From an uncultured Lachnospiraceae bacterium (GTDB lineage: Bacteria > Bacillota > Clostridia > Lachnospirales > Lachnospiraceae): a DNA stretch of 29,041 bases. Below the pieces are notes generated by a model, which saw only the letters and a program-made list of their open reading frames with translations, was not told the DNA's origin and searched no databases. The translations under genes were made by a program, and so were the position numbers. The DNA is taken from the NCBI GenBank assembly GCA_910583815.1, contig CAJTZB010000009.1, forward strand, positions 1 to 29,041, read 5' to 3'. Shown piece by piece: positions 1 through 6,561 of this stretch; positions within the stretch are counted from its first letter, which is position 1, and each line of letters starts with the position of its first letter.

Positions 1-8
1 GGAATTTC

Positions 9-35
9 AGGTGCAGATTATGTCTGCACCTTTAT
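9..35 (+). terminator. Terminator of an upstream gene
   Basis: A 9-bp perfect stem (AGGTGCAGA 9-17 with TCTGCACCT 23-31) with a 5-base loop is followed by a short T-rich run. It probably ends a plus-strand transcript that starts left of the window. Confidence 0.7.
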
Positions 36-158
36 TCATGACATCAGAAACACTGATTGCATTTTCTGCTGTTTAAGTTCTGCCGGAAGCTTCAAAGGAG
101 TGTGTATACCGTCACTTGACAGCAACCACTCCGGATTAGGAAAGGAGATTACTATATT

Positions 159-317
159 ATGGCGAAGAAAAAAAGTCTTGTATCAGATAACGCATATGCG
201 CAGAAAAAGAATATCCCATTTCCAGCAGGAAGCCCAAAAGGAAAGGGCAGCCAAGGCATGAAAGGCAAATCCTCTTCGGCACCACAGCATAAGATATTCA
301 ATCGAAGGACACCATAA
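159..317 (+). CDS. Small basic protein of unknown function, 52 aa
   Basis: An open frame of 52 codons starts at ATG 159 behind AAAGGAG at 141-147 (11 bases upstream) and ends with TAA 315-317. The product begins MAKKKSLVSDNAYAQKKN and is rich in Lys, Ser, Gly and Pro, with no membrane segment, cysteine or signal peptide, so it is probably a soluble basic peptide. I do not recognise the family. A clean ribosome binding site, a terminator before it (9-35) and another after it (356-391) support a separate monocistronic gene. A TTGACA at 116-121 has no matching -10, so its promoter is not clear. It could bind nucleic acid or ribosomes, but that is only a guess from its charge. Confidence 0.6.
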   Translation: MAKKKSLVSDNAYAQKKNIPFPAGSPKGKGSQGMKGKSSSAPQHKIFNRRTP

Positions 318-355
318 AAAGATGATGCTTCAAACGTCCTCAGTCCTATAAGGAG

Positions 356-391
356 AAAAAGGCAGTCGCCCATACAAGGTGACTGCCTTTT
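356..391. terminator. Bidirectional terminator between convergent genes
   Basis: AAAAGGCAGTC (357-367) pairs with GACTGCCTTTT (381-391). GCC/GGT extends the stem inwards. The A-run on one side and T-run on the other let it work for both the 52-aa gene (plus) and the kinase candidate (minus). Confidence 0.85.
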
Positions 392-405
392 CTCACTCTG
401 TTTCA

Positions 406-1608
406 TCAAATCTCAAACAGTCTTTCTATCAGCTGACTGCCCTTTTCTATGATATTACCGCTCATCTCAGCTTCTTCTTCGTTATAAAAACCGATTTTCC
501 GAAACTGGCGCCTGCTGTCATACAGCAGATACGGCACAGGTTCAGAAGAATGCGTGCGAAGCTCAATTGGGGTTGGATGGTCCGGAGTAACAAGCAGCCG
601 ATACGGTTCGCCAGAAGCATCCATCTGCTCCTTTACAACACGGACTACGCGCGAATCCAGATACTCAATTGCCTGAATTTTCCTCTCACTGCTGCCCTGA
701 TGTCCCATTTCATCCGGGGCTTCCACATGGATATAGGCAAAGTCAAATCCATCCTGCAAAAGAGCATGGACTGCCGCCATCGCTTTTCCCTCATAGTTAG
801 TATGCAATGTGCCATCTGCACCTTCTACCAAAGCTACTTTCATTCCGGCGCCAACCGCAATTCCTTTCAGCAAATCCACTGCTGAAATCATTATGCCGCG
901 CTTTCCGGTCTTTTGCTCAAAAGAAGCCAAGCAAGGCTTTGTCCCCGCACCCCAGAACCAGATAGAATTGGCTTTATTCAAACCTTTCCTTGCACGCTCC
1001 AGATTGATGGGATGTTCATTCAGCAGTTCATAGCTCTTTTCCATCATCCGGCGCAGGGCTTCCTCCTTTGGAAGATATTCGTCTATCTGTTTTCCCAAAA
1101 TATCGTGCGGCGGAGTAAAAGGTACAATGTTTCCATTATTCCAGACTGCCAGATGCCGGTAGCTCGTACCGGCATAAAACTGATACTCTTCATCCTGAAA
1201 CGCTTCCCTGACACACGAAAGCAGTATTTCTGCCTCCTTGGTACTGATTTCACCCGAACTATGGTCTAATATGGTTCTCTTTCCATACTCTGTCTCTTCT
1301 TCCGACAATGTCACAAGATTACAGCGCATGGCAACATCCGTATCCCTCAACGCCACACCGATGCTTAGTGCCTCTAACGGTGAACGCCCGGTATAATACT
1401 GTTTCGGATCATAGCCAAGTACCGACAGATTCGCCGTATCGCTGCCCGGACTCATCCCATCTGGTATCGTATGGACAAGCCCGACTTCTCCTTTTCCTGC
1501 AAGATCATCCATTACAGGTGTTTTAGCCGCCATCAATGGTGTTTTGCCTTCAAGCGCCTTTAGCGGACGGTCAGCCATGCCGTCCCCAAGCACTATAATA
1601 TATTTCAT
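406..1608 (-). CDS. ApgM-family phosphoglycerate mutase-like protein, probable homoserine kinase
   Basis: A 400-aa alkaline-phosphatase-superfamily protein of the archaeal-type cofactor-independent phosphoglycerate mutase family. Seen: the metal-binding start GDGMADRP, the nucleophile region GSDTANLSVLGYDP, DEMGHQG near residue 310 and DHPTPIELRTHSSEPVP near residue 350, all typical and intact. The start MKYIIVLG at 1608 is chosen because the family begins there and AAAGGA lies 12 bases upstream. Earlier in-frame starts lack a usable site. Known: a subfamily of these proteins is proposed to act as homoserine kinase in genomes that lack ThrB, usually next to homoserine dehydrogenase and an ACT protein. 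Those two genes lie at 4562-6386 on the same strand. Inferred: it phosphorylates homoserine for threonine synthesis. A true phosphoglycerate mutase remains possible. Confidence 0.85.
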   Translation of the reverse strand: MKYIIVLGDGMADRPLKALEGKTPLMAAKTPVMDDLAGKGEVGLVHTIPDGMSPGSDTANLSVLGYDPKQYYTGRSPLEALSIGVALRDTDVAMRCNLVTLSEEETEYGKRTILDHSSGEISTKEAEILLSCVREAFQDEEYQFYAGTSYRHLAVWNNGNIVPFTPPHDILGKQIDEYLPKEEALRRMMEKSYELLNEHPINLERARKGLNKANSIWFWGAGTKPCLASFEQKTGKRGIMISAVDLLKGIAVGAGMKVALVEGADGTLHTNYEGKAMAAVHALLQDGFDFAYIHVEAPDEMGHQGSSERKIQAIEYLDSRVVRVVKEQMDASGEPYRLLVTPDHPTPIELRTHSSEPVPYLLYDSRRQFRKIGFYNEEEAEMSGNIIEKGSQLIERLFEI

Positions 1609-1684
1609 TTGAAATTCCATTCCTTTCCGTAACCTGCGAGCTTCTCTATGTACCAATCGTATACTTTGCAGGCATATATATGTA

Positions 1685-1750
1685 GGCCAAAAGACCGGTC
1701 TGCCGCGAGCAAGCTCGCATTATCTGACCGTTTGACCATATTATCATATC
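1685..1750. repeat. Imperfect palindrome with nested hairpin
   Basis: GCGAGC (1705-1710) pairs with GCTCGC (1713-1718) inside a weaker outer stem formed by GGCCAAA..CGGTC (from 1685) and GACCGTTTGACC (1726-1737). On the minus strand the flank reads ATGATAATATGGTCAAA, close to the flanks of the elements at 18149 and 21558. It lies between the permease stop and the ApgM start. No promoter for the ApgM gene is clear here. Confidence 0.5.
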
Positions 1751-1795
1751 ATATCTGTCTGGAAACTTCAATGCATGGAATCCTTGATTCTTTAC

Positions 1796-2542
1796 TTACG
1801 TCCAATCCTTTTTTCTGTACAAAAGCGCTCCAAGAGCAGTAAGCAGAATGGCCGACAACCCAAGCACCAGCAACTCTGTCCTATACATATGGAAACTCTC
1901 TCCGGCAAACAGCCCCTGCATCAAATCCACCGCGTAGGTCATCGGCAAAAAACCGGCAACTGTTTTCATGGTATCAGGGAACAGCATATCGGGTATTGTC
2001 GCACCGGACAAGAAAAGCATAATGAAATAACAGATATAGCACAAAAGGCTTGTTCCTTTGGAATCCGGCCCAATGACAGGAAACAAAAATCCCATAGAGA
2101 ACATGCTCGCTGTCGAAAGAAGTATGCCGACGCAAATTGGGCCGACGTTTCCTTGAATCTTTATGTCATAAAGGAGTTTCCCCATACCACATAAAATTAC
2201 GATTCCAATCAATGTCATAATCACATGAACCGTAGTCTGTGCTGCTATAATCTGCTTCTTTCCTACCGGCGTAGCATCAAATCTCTTATAAATTTTTTTC
2301 TCCTTGTATTCTGCCAGTGTCAATGGGAAAGACATCAGGCCGGTCACTCCCATAACCATAACGGCATATGCCGGAACGCAGATGTCCATCATTCCTTTTC
2401 CGGAATAGATTGGCTCATTTCCATAAATTCCGCCAAATAAGACAAGCATCAGCACCGGAAATACAAGAGCAAAAAAGAAGCTGAAAAAGTTCCGCAGGAA
2501 CAACAGAAATTCTGTCTTAAAAATAATAAAAAATGCCTTCAT
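1796..2542 (-). CDS. ABC-2 type transporter permease
   Basis: A 248-aa membrane protein with six likely hydrophobic segments (for example residues 18-40, 55-75, 95-125, 135-165, 170-190, 220-240), in the layout of ABC-2 export permeases. The start MKAFFIIF at 2542 is decided by GGAGG five bases upstream, and its ATG overlaps the stop of the ATPase gene as ATGA. This means tight translational coupling. With the ATPase it should form an efflux or export complex in the membrane. The substrate cannot be read from the sequence. ABC pairs beside a LytTR/DUF3021 unit are usually under control of that regulator, so self-protection or peptide export is a reasonable guess. Confidence 0.88.
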   Translation of the reverse strand: MKAFFIIFKTEFLLFLRNFFSFFFALVFPVLMLVLFGGIYGNEPIYSGKGMMDICVPAYAVMVMGVTGLMSFPLTLAEYKEKKIYKRFDATPVGKKQIIAAQTTVHVIMTLIGIVILCGMGKLLYDIKIQGNVGPICVGILLSTASMFSMGFLFPVIGPDSKGTSLLCYICYFIMLFLSGATIPDMLFPDTMKTVAGFLPMTYAVDLMQGLFAGESFHMYRTELLVLGLSAILLTALGALLYRKKDWT

Positions 2543-3309
2543 TCTAACCTCCATTTCTGGGATGCCGTCTTAGGGGCAATCTGTAAATAGAGCTGCTCCA
2601 GTGAACACCCTTCTTTCCGTTCTCCTTCTGGAATCTGCTCTTTTGCATAGTCACGGAAGCCCTGCTGTGAACCAAAAAAACGCTGCTTCCCTTGCTCCAA
2701 ATAAAGAATATTGTCAGCCAGTGCCTCCACCTCATCCAGATAATGGGAAACCATAATGATAGAAACACCGTTTTCTTTTATGTTCCGAAAGCTAATCCAC
2801 ATATTCTGCCTTGCCTCCGGGTCAAGCCCCGTCGTCAGCTCATCTAAAACCAAAAGCTTCGGGCGACCCATAAGAGACAGCAAAATAGAGAGCCGTTGTC
2901 TTTCTCCTCCAGACAGCTTGCAGACCTGACGCTTTTTCTTCTCCTCAAGTCCCAGCTGTGCAAGAAGCTGTTTCCAGTCAGCAGGATGTTCATAAAAGCT
3001 TGCAAACAGCCTGCACTGCTCCTCTACCTTAATCTTAGGCGGATATTCTGTTTCCTGTAGCTGAACTCCCATTTCTTTGTACACTTCATTACGATGCTTT
3101 AAGGGATTTTTCCCAAATACCAGAATAGAACCATGATTTGGTTTTCTAAGCCCCTCCACACATTCTACAGTTGAAGTCTTTCCAGAGCCATTTTGCCCGA
3201 TAACAGCTAAAATTTCCCCCGACTTTACAGAAAATGAAACATCCTGAACTGCCCTTATCGTTCCATATGCTAAATTTAATCCTTCTACCTGCACAACTGC
3301 CTGCTCCAT
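2539..3309 (-). CDS. ABC transporter ATP-binding protein
   Basis: A 256-aa ABC ATPase. Walker A GQNGSGKT is at residues 38-45, the signature LSGGERQR near 137, Walker B LLVLDE followed by LTTGLDP near 155, and the H-loop VSHYLDEV near 190. All catalytic motifs are intact. The start at 3309 follows GGGGAGG by six bases. It is the first gene of a two-gene unit, with the permease overlapping its stop. A promoter lies at 3359-3387 and the unit is divergent from the LytTR gene at 3500. It powers the partner permease. The architecture is the drug/peptide export class, with no importer-type extra domain. Confidence 0.93.
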   Translation of the reverse strand: MEQAVVQVEGLNLAYGTIRAVQDVSFSVKSGEILAVIGQNGSGKTSTVECVEGLRKPNHGSILVFGKNPLKHRNEVYKEMGVQLQETEYPPKIKVEEQCRLFASFYEHPADWKQLLAQLGLEEKKKRQVCKLSGGERQRLSILLSLMGRPKLLVLDELTTGLDPEARQNMWISFRNIKENGVSIIMVSHYLDEVEALADNILYLEQGKQRFFGSQQGFRDYAKEQIPEGERKEGCSLEQLYLQIAPKTASQKWRLE

Positions 3310-3358
3310 AGACTTCCTCCCCTTTCATTCCAAAGCCCTCAAAGAAAACTTTTGTTTT

Positions 3359-3387
3359 ATCATAGTTCCCATCCCTGCAAGATGCAA
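3359..3387 (-). promoter_or_regulatory. Promoter of the ABC-2 pair
   Basis: Read on the minus strand, TTGCAT (3387-3382), 17 bases and TATGAT (3364-3359) form a good sigma-A promoter about 50 bases upstream of the ATPase start. Confidence 0.6.
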
Positions 3388-3435
3388 CAGAGTCTGGCAA
3401 AGCGGCATACTATGCTGTACAAGAGGTCAAATTTC

Positions 3436-3478
3436 ATGTGCCAAATGCACACAGAAAGAATCCTGTTTGTGTTATAAT
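3436..3478 (+). promoter_or_regulatory. Extended -10 promoter of the LytTR gene with a nearby dyad
   Basis: TGTTATAAT at 3470-3478 is a perfect extended -10 box. No good -35 is seen. A small dyad, TGTGCCAAATGCACA, spans 3437-3451 in the -35 area, where an activator or autoregulator could bind. The leader to ATG 3500 would be only about 15 bases. Confidence 0.6.
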
Positions 3479-3499
3479 AATCCTGAAAGGGGAATGTAC

Positions 3500-3952
3500 A
3501 TGAAAGTAGAATGCCATATCAATGCAGGCTGCAAAGAACCTTCTGCGGTTCTTCATATAAAAAAAATGACACCTTCCATTACAGAAGCCATTTCCATATT
3601 GGAACATGAGGATGCCGATGTTCTGGCATTTACAGCGACAAAGGAAGGAAAAACTTATTTTATGGAACCGGAAGAACTGGAATTAGTTCGTACGGAAGGC
3701 AGGGAAATCGTCTGCTATGACAAGCAGGGAAGCAGGTATATACTGAATAAACCTCTGTATGAACTGGAACACCTGCTCGGCAGCCGTTTTGTCAGAGTTT
3801 CCAAATCCACAATTGTCCATATCAGACGAATTGACCATGTCAAAGCCGGATTTAACGGAACAATGGAATTGATGATGAAGAATGGAATTAAGGACTATAT
3901 TTCCAGAAGTTTTCGGAAGTCATTCAAAGAAAAGCTTGGAATGGAAGGATAA
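3500..3952 (+). CDS. LytTR-family DNA-binding regulator without receiver domain
   Basis: A 150-aa protein. The N-terminal half (about 1-55) is not a response-regulator receiver. Residues 60-148 match the LytTR DNA-binding domain, with FVRVSKSTIVHIRRID and a C-terminal ISRSFRKSFKEKLG typical of the fold. The start MKVECHIN at 3500 is chosen because AAAGGGG lies about seven bases upstream. The earlier ATG at 3494 would touch the site. It precedes a DUF3021 membrane protein and is divergent from an ABC-2 pair. This is the known LytTR regulatory system layout, where the membrane protein restrains the regulator. The inferred target is its own operon and the divergent transporter. Confidence 0.88.
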   Translation: MKVECHINAGCKEPSAVLHIKKMTPSITEAISILEHEDADVLAFTATKEGKTYFMEPEELELVRTEGREIVCYDKQGSRYILNKPLYELEHLLGSRFVRVSKSTIVHIRRIDHVKAGFNGTMELMMKNGIKDYISRSFRKSFKEKLGMEG

Positions 3953-3954
3953 GC

Positions 3955-4027
3955 TGAAAAACCTTTGGTTTTTCAACCGTCTATTTACGCCAAAAACGTC
4001 ACAAACAGACAGCGAACGTAAACGTTC
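3955..4027 (+). other. Two dyads between the LytTR and DUF3021 genes
   Basis: A hairpin TGAAAAACC/GGTTTTTCA (3955-3963, 3967-3975) has no T-run after it. A 14-bp palindrome GAACGTAAACGTTC (4014-4027) lies just upstream of the ribosome binding site at 4036. Either could tune expression of the second gene. The palindrome could also be a protein-binding site. Confidence 0.45.
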
Positions 4028-4044
4028 TCGGAACGGAGGTTAAG

Positions 4045-4518
4045 ATGAAATATATGGTAAGATTAACAATAAAATATATCTGCTACGGCATCTCATGGGG
4101 CTGCACCTGTTTTGTATTTATGTGTTCTGTATGGGTTATATGCAGCAAAGACAGTATTGCTGCATTTCTGCTAGATGACTTTGTAAAGCATGCTGCCGGC
4201 TCTGTCCTGGTGGGTCTCGCCTGTGGTGGGACAGCCATCGTCTACCAATTGGAACGGCTTTCTGGAATCGCAAAGGTGCTGATACACTTTGGTGTCGGAA
4301 TGGGCGTATTTTACCCTACTGCGCTGTACTTAGGCTGGATTCCGTTCTATCCGGAGCGAATTTGGTATACCATTCTGCAGTTTCTCTTTTCCTGCGGCAT
4401 CTTTGCGGCAATCTGGTTTTGCTTCTATCTCTTTAACCGCAGCGAAGCAAAGAAAATTAATGACAGGCTGCAGGAACTGAACGAAAACGATGGACAGAAA
4501 AACCGTCCGGTACCTTGA
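4045..4518 (+). CDS. DUF3021 family membrane protein
   Basis: A 157-aa protein with four predicted membrane segments (about residues 10-32, 46-66, 79-97, 107-128) and a charged C-terminal tail. This is the length and layout of DUF3021 proteins, which are found almost always next to LytTR regulators. GGAGG lies five bases before ATG 4045. By analogy with LytTR regulatory systems it probably holds the LytTR protein inactive at the membrane until a signal arrives. Unusually, its last codons (encoding NRPVP) and its stop lie inside the terminator hairpin at 4502-4531, so the 3' end of the gene doubles as a terminator. Confidence 0.83.
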   Translation: MKYMVRLTIKYICYGISWGCTCFVFMCSVWVICSKDSIAAFLLDDFVKHAAGSVLVGLACGGTAIVYQLERLSGIAKVLIHFGVGMGVFYPTALYLGWIPFYPERIWYTILQFLFSCGIFAAIWFCFYLFNRSEAKKINDRLQELNENDGQKNRPVP

Positions 4519-4533
4519 TTTACCGGACGGTCT
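4497..4533. terminator. Terminator shared by DUF3021 gene and hom
   Basis: An 11-bp perfect stem, ACCGTCCGGTA (4502-4512) with TACCGGACGGT (4521-4531). On the minus strand it is followed by five T, so it is a strong terminator for hom. On the plus strand the tail is weak. The DUF3021 stop codon (4516-4518) sits in the loop. Confidence 0.85.
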
Positions 4534-4561
4534 TAAATATCGGCACAAATACTTCAATGCC

Positions 4562-5773
4562 CTATTCTGCAAATTCAGTTCGGATGCGGTTCAATATCGT
4601 CAACGCCTGCGTCCTTTGGATAAATTCCTTCTCTTTCAGTCTCGGAGTGAGGAAAGCAAATTCTGTTTCCCTAAGATCTGCTAACTTTACTTCCGTTATC
4701 TCAGGAAACGCCTCTCTTGCGCGTGCTTCTTCTGTCTTAGGTACACGGACGAAAAAATTATTTTCTGCTTCCATCCGGTCAGAAAGCGCCAGCTTCTTAT
4801 TGCTCCAAATTGTCATAATATTCTTTCCCTGATGCTTTACTGCATCTACAACATCTGCCACAACGGCACTCGCTGTTGGCAGCTTTCCTGCACCGCTTCC
4901 ATAGAACATCACGTCTCCAAGCATATTGCCGCGCACCAGAATCGCGTTAAAAACATCCTGCACACTGTAAAGCGGATTATCTGAACGGATCATCTTTGGG
5001 GCAACCATAGCATAGAAAGAATCCCCCTCTCTCTTGCCGGATACAAGCAGCTTAATCTCTGCATCCAGTGCCTCTGCATACTGAAAATCCACATCAGTAA
5101 GCTTTGTGATGCCTTCCATATAAATATCTTCATAGTCAACCTGCATTCCGTATGCGAGAGATGCCAAAATCGCAAGTTTTCTGCCCGCATCGTAACCTTC
5201 CACATCTGCTTCCGGATTCCGTTCTGCATATCCCAGTTCCTGAGCCTTAGAAAGCGCGGCTTCAAAGGTTTGTCCTTCTCTGCTCATCTTTGTTAAAATA
5301 TAGTTTGTTGTACCGTTGACAATTCCGGTAATCTCCATGATTTCATCCGCAGTCAGTGACTGGTTCAGTGGGCGGATAATCGGAATGCCGCCGCCAACAC
5401 TTGCTTCAAACAGGAAATTCACCTTTTTCTGGCGAGCAATTTCCAAAAGCTCTGCCCCATGCTCTGCCACAAGTTCTTTATTGGAGGTGCAGACGCTTTT
5501 CCCACGAAGAAGGGCTTCTTTTACATAAGAATATGCTGGCTCTACGCCGCCCATCGTCTCTACAATACAGCCAATTTCCGCATCCGATGCAATCACAGCA
5601 AAGTCATGTACCAAAAGTTCTTCCACTTTTGTTCCCGGAAACTCCCGCAAGTCCAATACATATTTTACCGTGACTTCCTCTCCTGCACGTTTTGCAATAT
5701 TGTCATGGTTCGTCTCCAACACTTCTGCTACACCTGAACCGATGGTGCCGTAACCTAAAATTGCTATTTTCAT
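4562..5773 (-). CDS. hom: Homoserine dehydrogenase
   Basis: A 403-aa NAD(P)-dependent enzyme that reduces aspartate semialdehyde to homoserine, the branch point to threonine and methionine. Seen: the nucleotide-binding GYGTIGSG at residues 7-14, SNKELVAEHG near 104, NGTTNYILTKM near 150 and the catalytic-region EADVEGYDAGRKLAILASL near 180-200. The C-terminal 60 residues look like the ACT-type extension found in long Hom proteins. The start MKIAILGYG at 5773 follows AGGAGG by seven bases. The ACT-domain gene lies upstream on the same strand across a 172-base structured gap, and the two probably form one transcript. It ends at the strong terminator 4497-4533. Confidence 0.96.
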   Translation of the reverse strand: MKIAILGYGTIGSGVAEVLETNHDNIAKRAGEEVTVKYVLDLREFPGTKVEELLVHDFAVIASDAEIGCIVETMGGVEPAYSYVKEALLRGKSVCTSNKELVAEHGAELLEIARQKKVNFLFEASVGGGIPIIRPLNQSLTADEIMEITGIVNGTTNYILTKMSREGQTFEAALSKAQELGYAERNPEADVEGYDAGRKLAILASLAYGMQVDYEDIYMEGITKLTDVDFQYAEALDAEIKLLVSGKREGDSFYAMVAPKMIRSDNPLYSVQDVFNAILVRGNMLGDVMFYGSGAGKLPTASAVVADVVDAVKHQGKNIMTIWSNKKLALSDRMEAENNFFVRVPKTEEARAREAFPEITEVKLADLRETEFAFLTPRLKEKEFIQRTQALTILNRIRTEFAE

Positions 5774-5786
5774 TGTCTGCCTCCTA

Positions 5787-5940
5787 TTTGAGTTCCGCAA
5801 TACCCCTTCCGGTACACCTGACTATGCGCTGGATTTCCGCCTACTTTCGTATCCGGAAATTCAGCCGTGCACCGTCTGGGCTATTGCTGTTTTTTGAGTT
5901 CCGCAATACCCCTTCCGGTACACTGCTTGGGTTATTGCTG
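5787..5940. repeat. Duplicated nested-hairpin element in the hom leader
   Basis: A 31-bp direct repeat occurs at 5787-5817 and 5893-5923, 106 bases apart. Each copy starts TTTGAGTTCCGCAATACC and each is closed by GGGYTATTGCTGTTTTTT. In both, GCAATACCC pairs with GGGYTATTGC, giving hairpins with a T-run on the plus strand. The first copy is longer and contains an inner hairpin (ATTTCCG with CGGAAAT). It lies between the ACT gene and hom. Confidence 0.75.
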
Positions 5941-5945
5941 TTTTT

Positions 5946-6386
5946 TTATTCAAATCCAAGAATTTTCAAGTAATGGACACCGGAAATCTGGCGGATATGG
6001 TTCATCAGAAGCTCCATATCACTGGTTTCTGGTGGGACTTCTATACTGATAGTGATGGAGGCAATGCCGCCGGTTGGAATTGCCTGATGGATAGTCAGGA
6101 TGTTTGTCTTTGCTTTTGCGAGTGTGCCAAGCACCTCGGATAAAAGTCCCGGTTTGTCCTCCAGCTGCAACATAAAGGTCAATGTCCTGCCTCTTGTATT
6201 TTCATGAAACGGAGAAATATCGTCTTTGTATTTGTAAAAGGAACTTCTGCTCAGTTCCACACGCTCCGTTGCTTCCTGCACTGTCATGGTCTCTTCAGAA
6301 GCAAGCAGACGCTTCGCTTCCACTACTTTGAGCAATACCTCAGAAAGCGCCCTTTTTTTCACGATGAAAAAACTTTCATCATCCAC
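5946..6386 (-). CDS. ACT domain-containing protein (UPF0735/PheB-like)
   Basis: A 146-aa protein. An N-terminal segment with a helix-turn-helix-like stretch (TVQEATERVELSRSSFYKYKD, about residues 35-55) is followed by an ACT domain from about residue 68 (LTFMLQLEDKPGLLSEVLGTLA), the amino acid-binding fold. This matches the UPF0735 family, usually next to hom and thrB in Firmicutes. The start is GTG 6386, because AGAGG lies nine bases upstream. A GTG at 6392 is in frame but only three bases from that site. A role as amino acid-sensing regulator of the threonine branch is inferred. Some members are called PheB, but no chorismate mutase motif was identified here. Confidence 0.88.
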   Translation of the reverse strand: MDDESFFIVKKRALSEVLLKVVEAKRLLASEETMTVQEATERVELSRSSFYKYKDDISPFHENTRGRTLTFMLQLEDKPGLLSEVLGTLAKAKTNILTIHQAIPTGGIASITISIEVPPETSDMELLMNHIRQISGVHYLKILGFE

Positions 6387-6442
6387 TGTCACTCACCTCT
6401 TTTACTGTTCGTGCAACAAATACACTTGTCCGTATGTGAAAT

Positions 6443-6471
6443 ATGTTATCACATTCCTACAGCAAATGCAA
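6443..6471 (-). promoter_or_regulatory. Promoter of the ACT-hom unit
   Basis: On the minus strand TTGCAT (6471-6466), 17 bases and TAACAT (6448-6443) lie about 55 bases upstream of the ACT protein start. Confidence 0.55.
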
Positions 6472-6502
6472 GGTAAAAAGTTGGTCTTCAATCCTATAAA
6501 GC

Positions 6503-6530
6503 AAAAACAGCGGCAGGTGCTTTCCTGCCG
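6503..6530 (-). terminator. Terminator of the ftsEX-ctpA operon
   Basis: CGGCAGG (6511-6517) pairs with CCTGCCG (6524-6530). On the minus strand the stem is followed by CTGTTTTTGC, a T-run. It lies about 30 bases after the ctpA stop. Confidence 0.8.
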
Positions 6531-6561
6531 CCGTCACTTACGTATCTGTTACTGCAAATCA

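Noticed and set aside
116..158. Promoter from TTGACA at 116-121
   Set aside because: No -10 box at 16-18 bases. The only TATATT lies directly before the start codon.
406..1656. Longer ApgM start at 1656, and large antisense frames opposite this gene
   Set aside because: The extra 16 residues lack a ribosome site and precede the family's normal start. The antisense frames show no family match and have no start sites.
5774..5945. T-box riboswitch for hom
   Set aside because: GTACCGG-like words recall a T-box, but no AGGGTGGNACCGCG antiterminator core, specifier stem or minus-strand T-run terminator is found.
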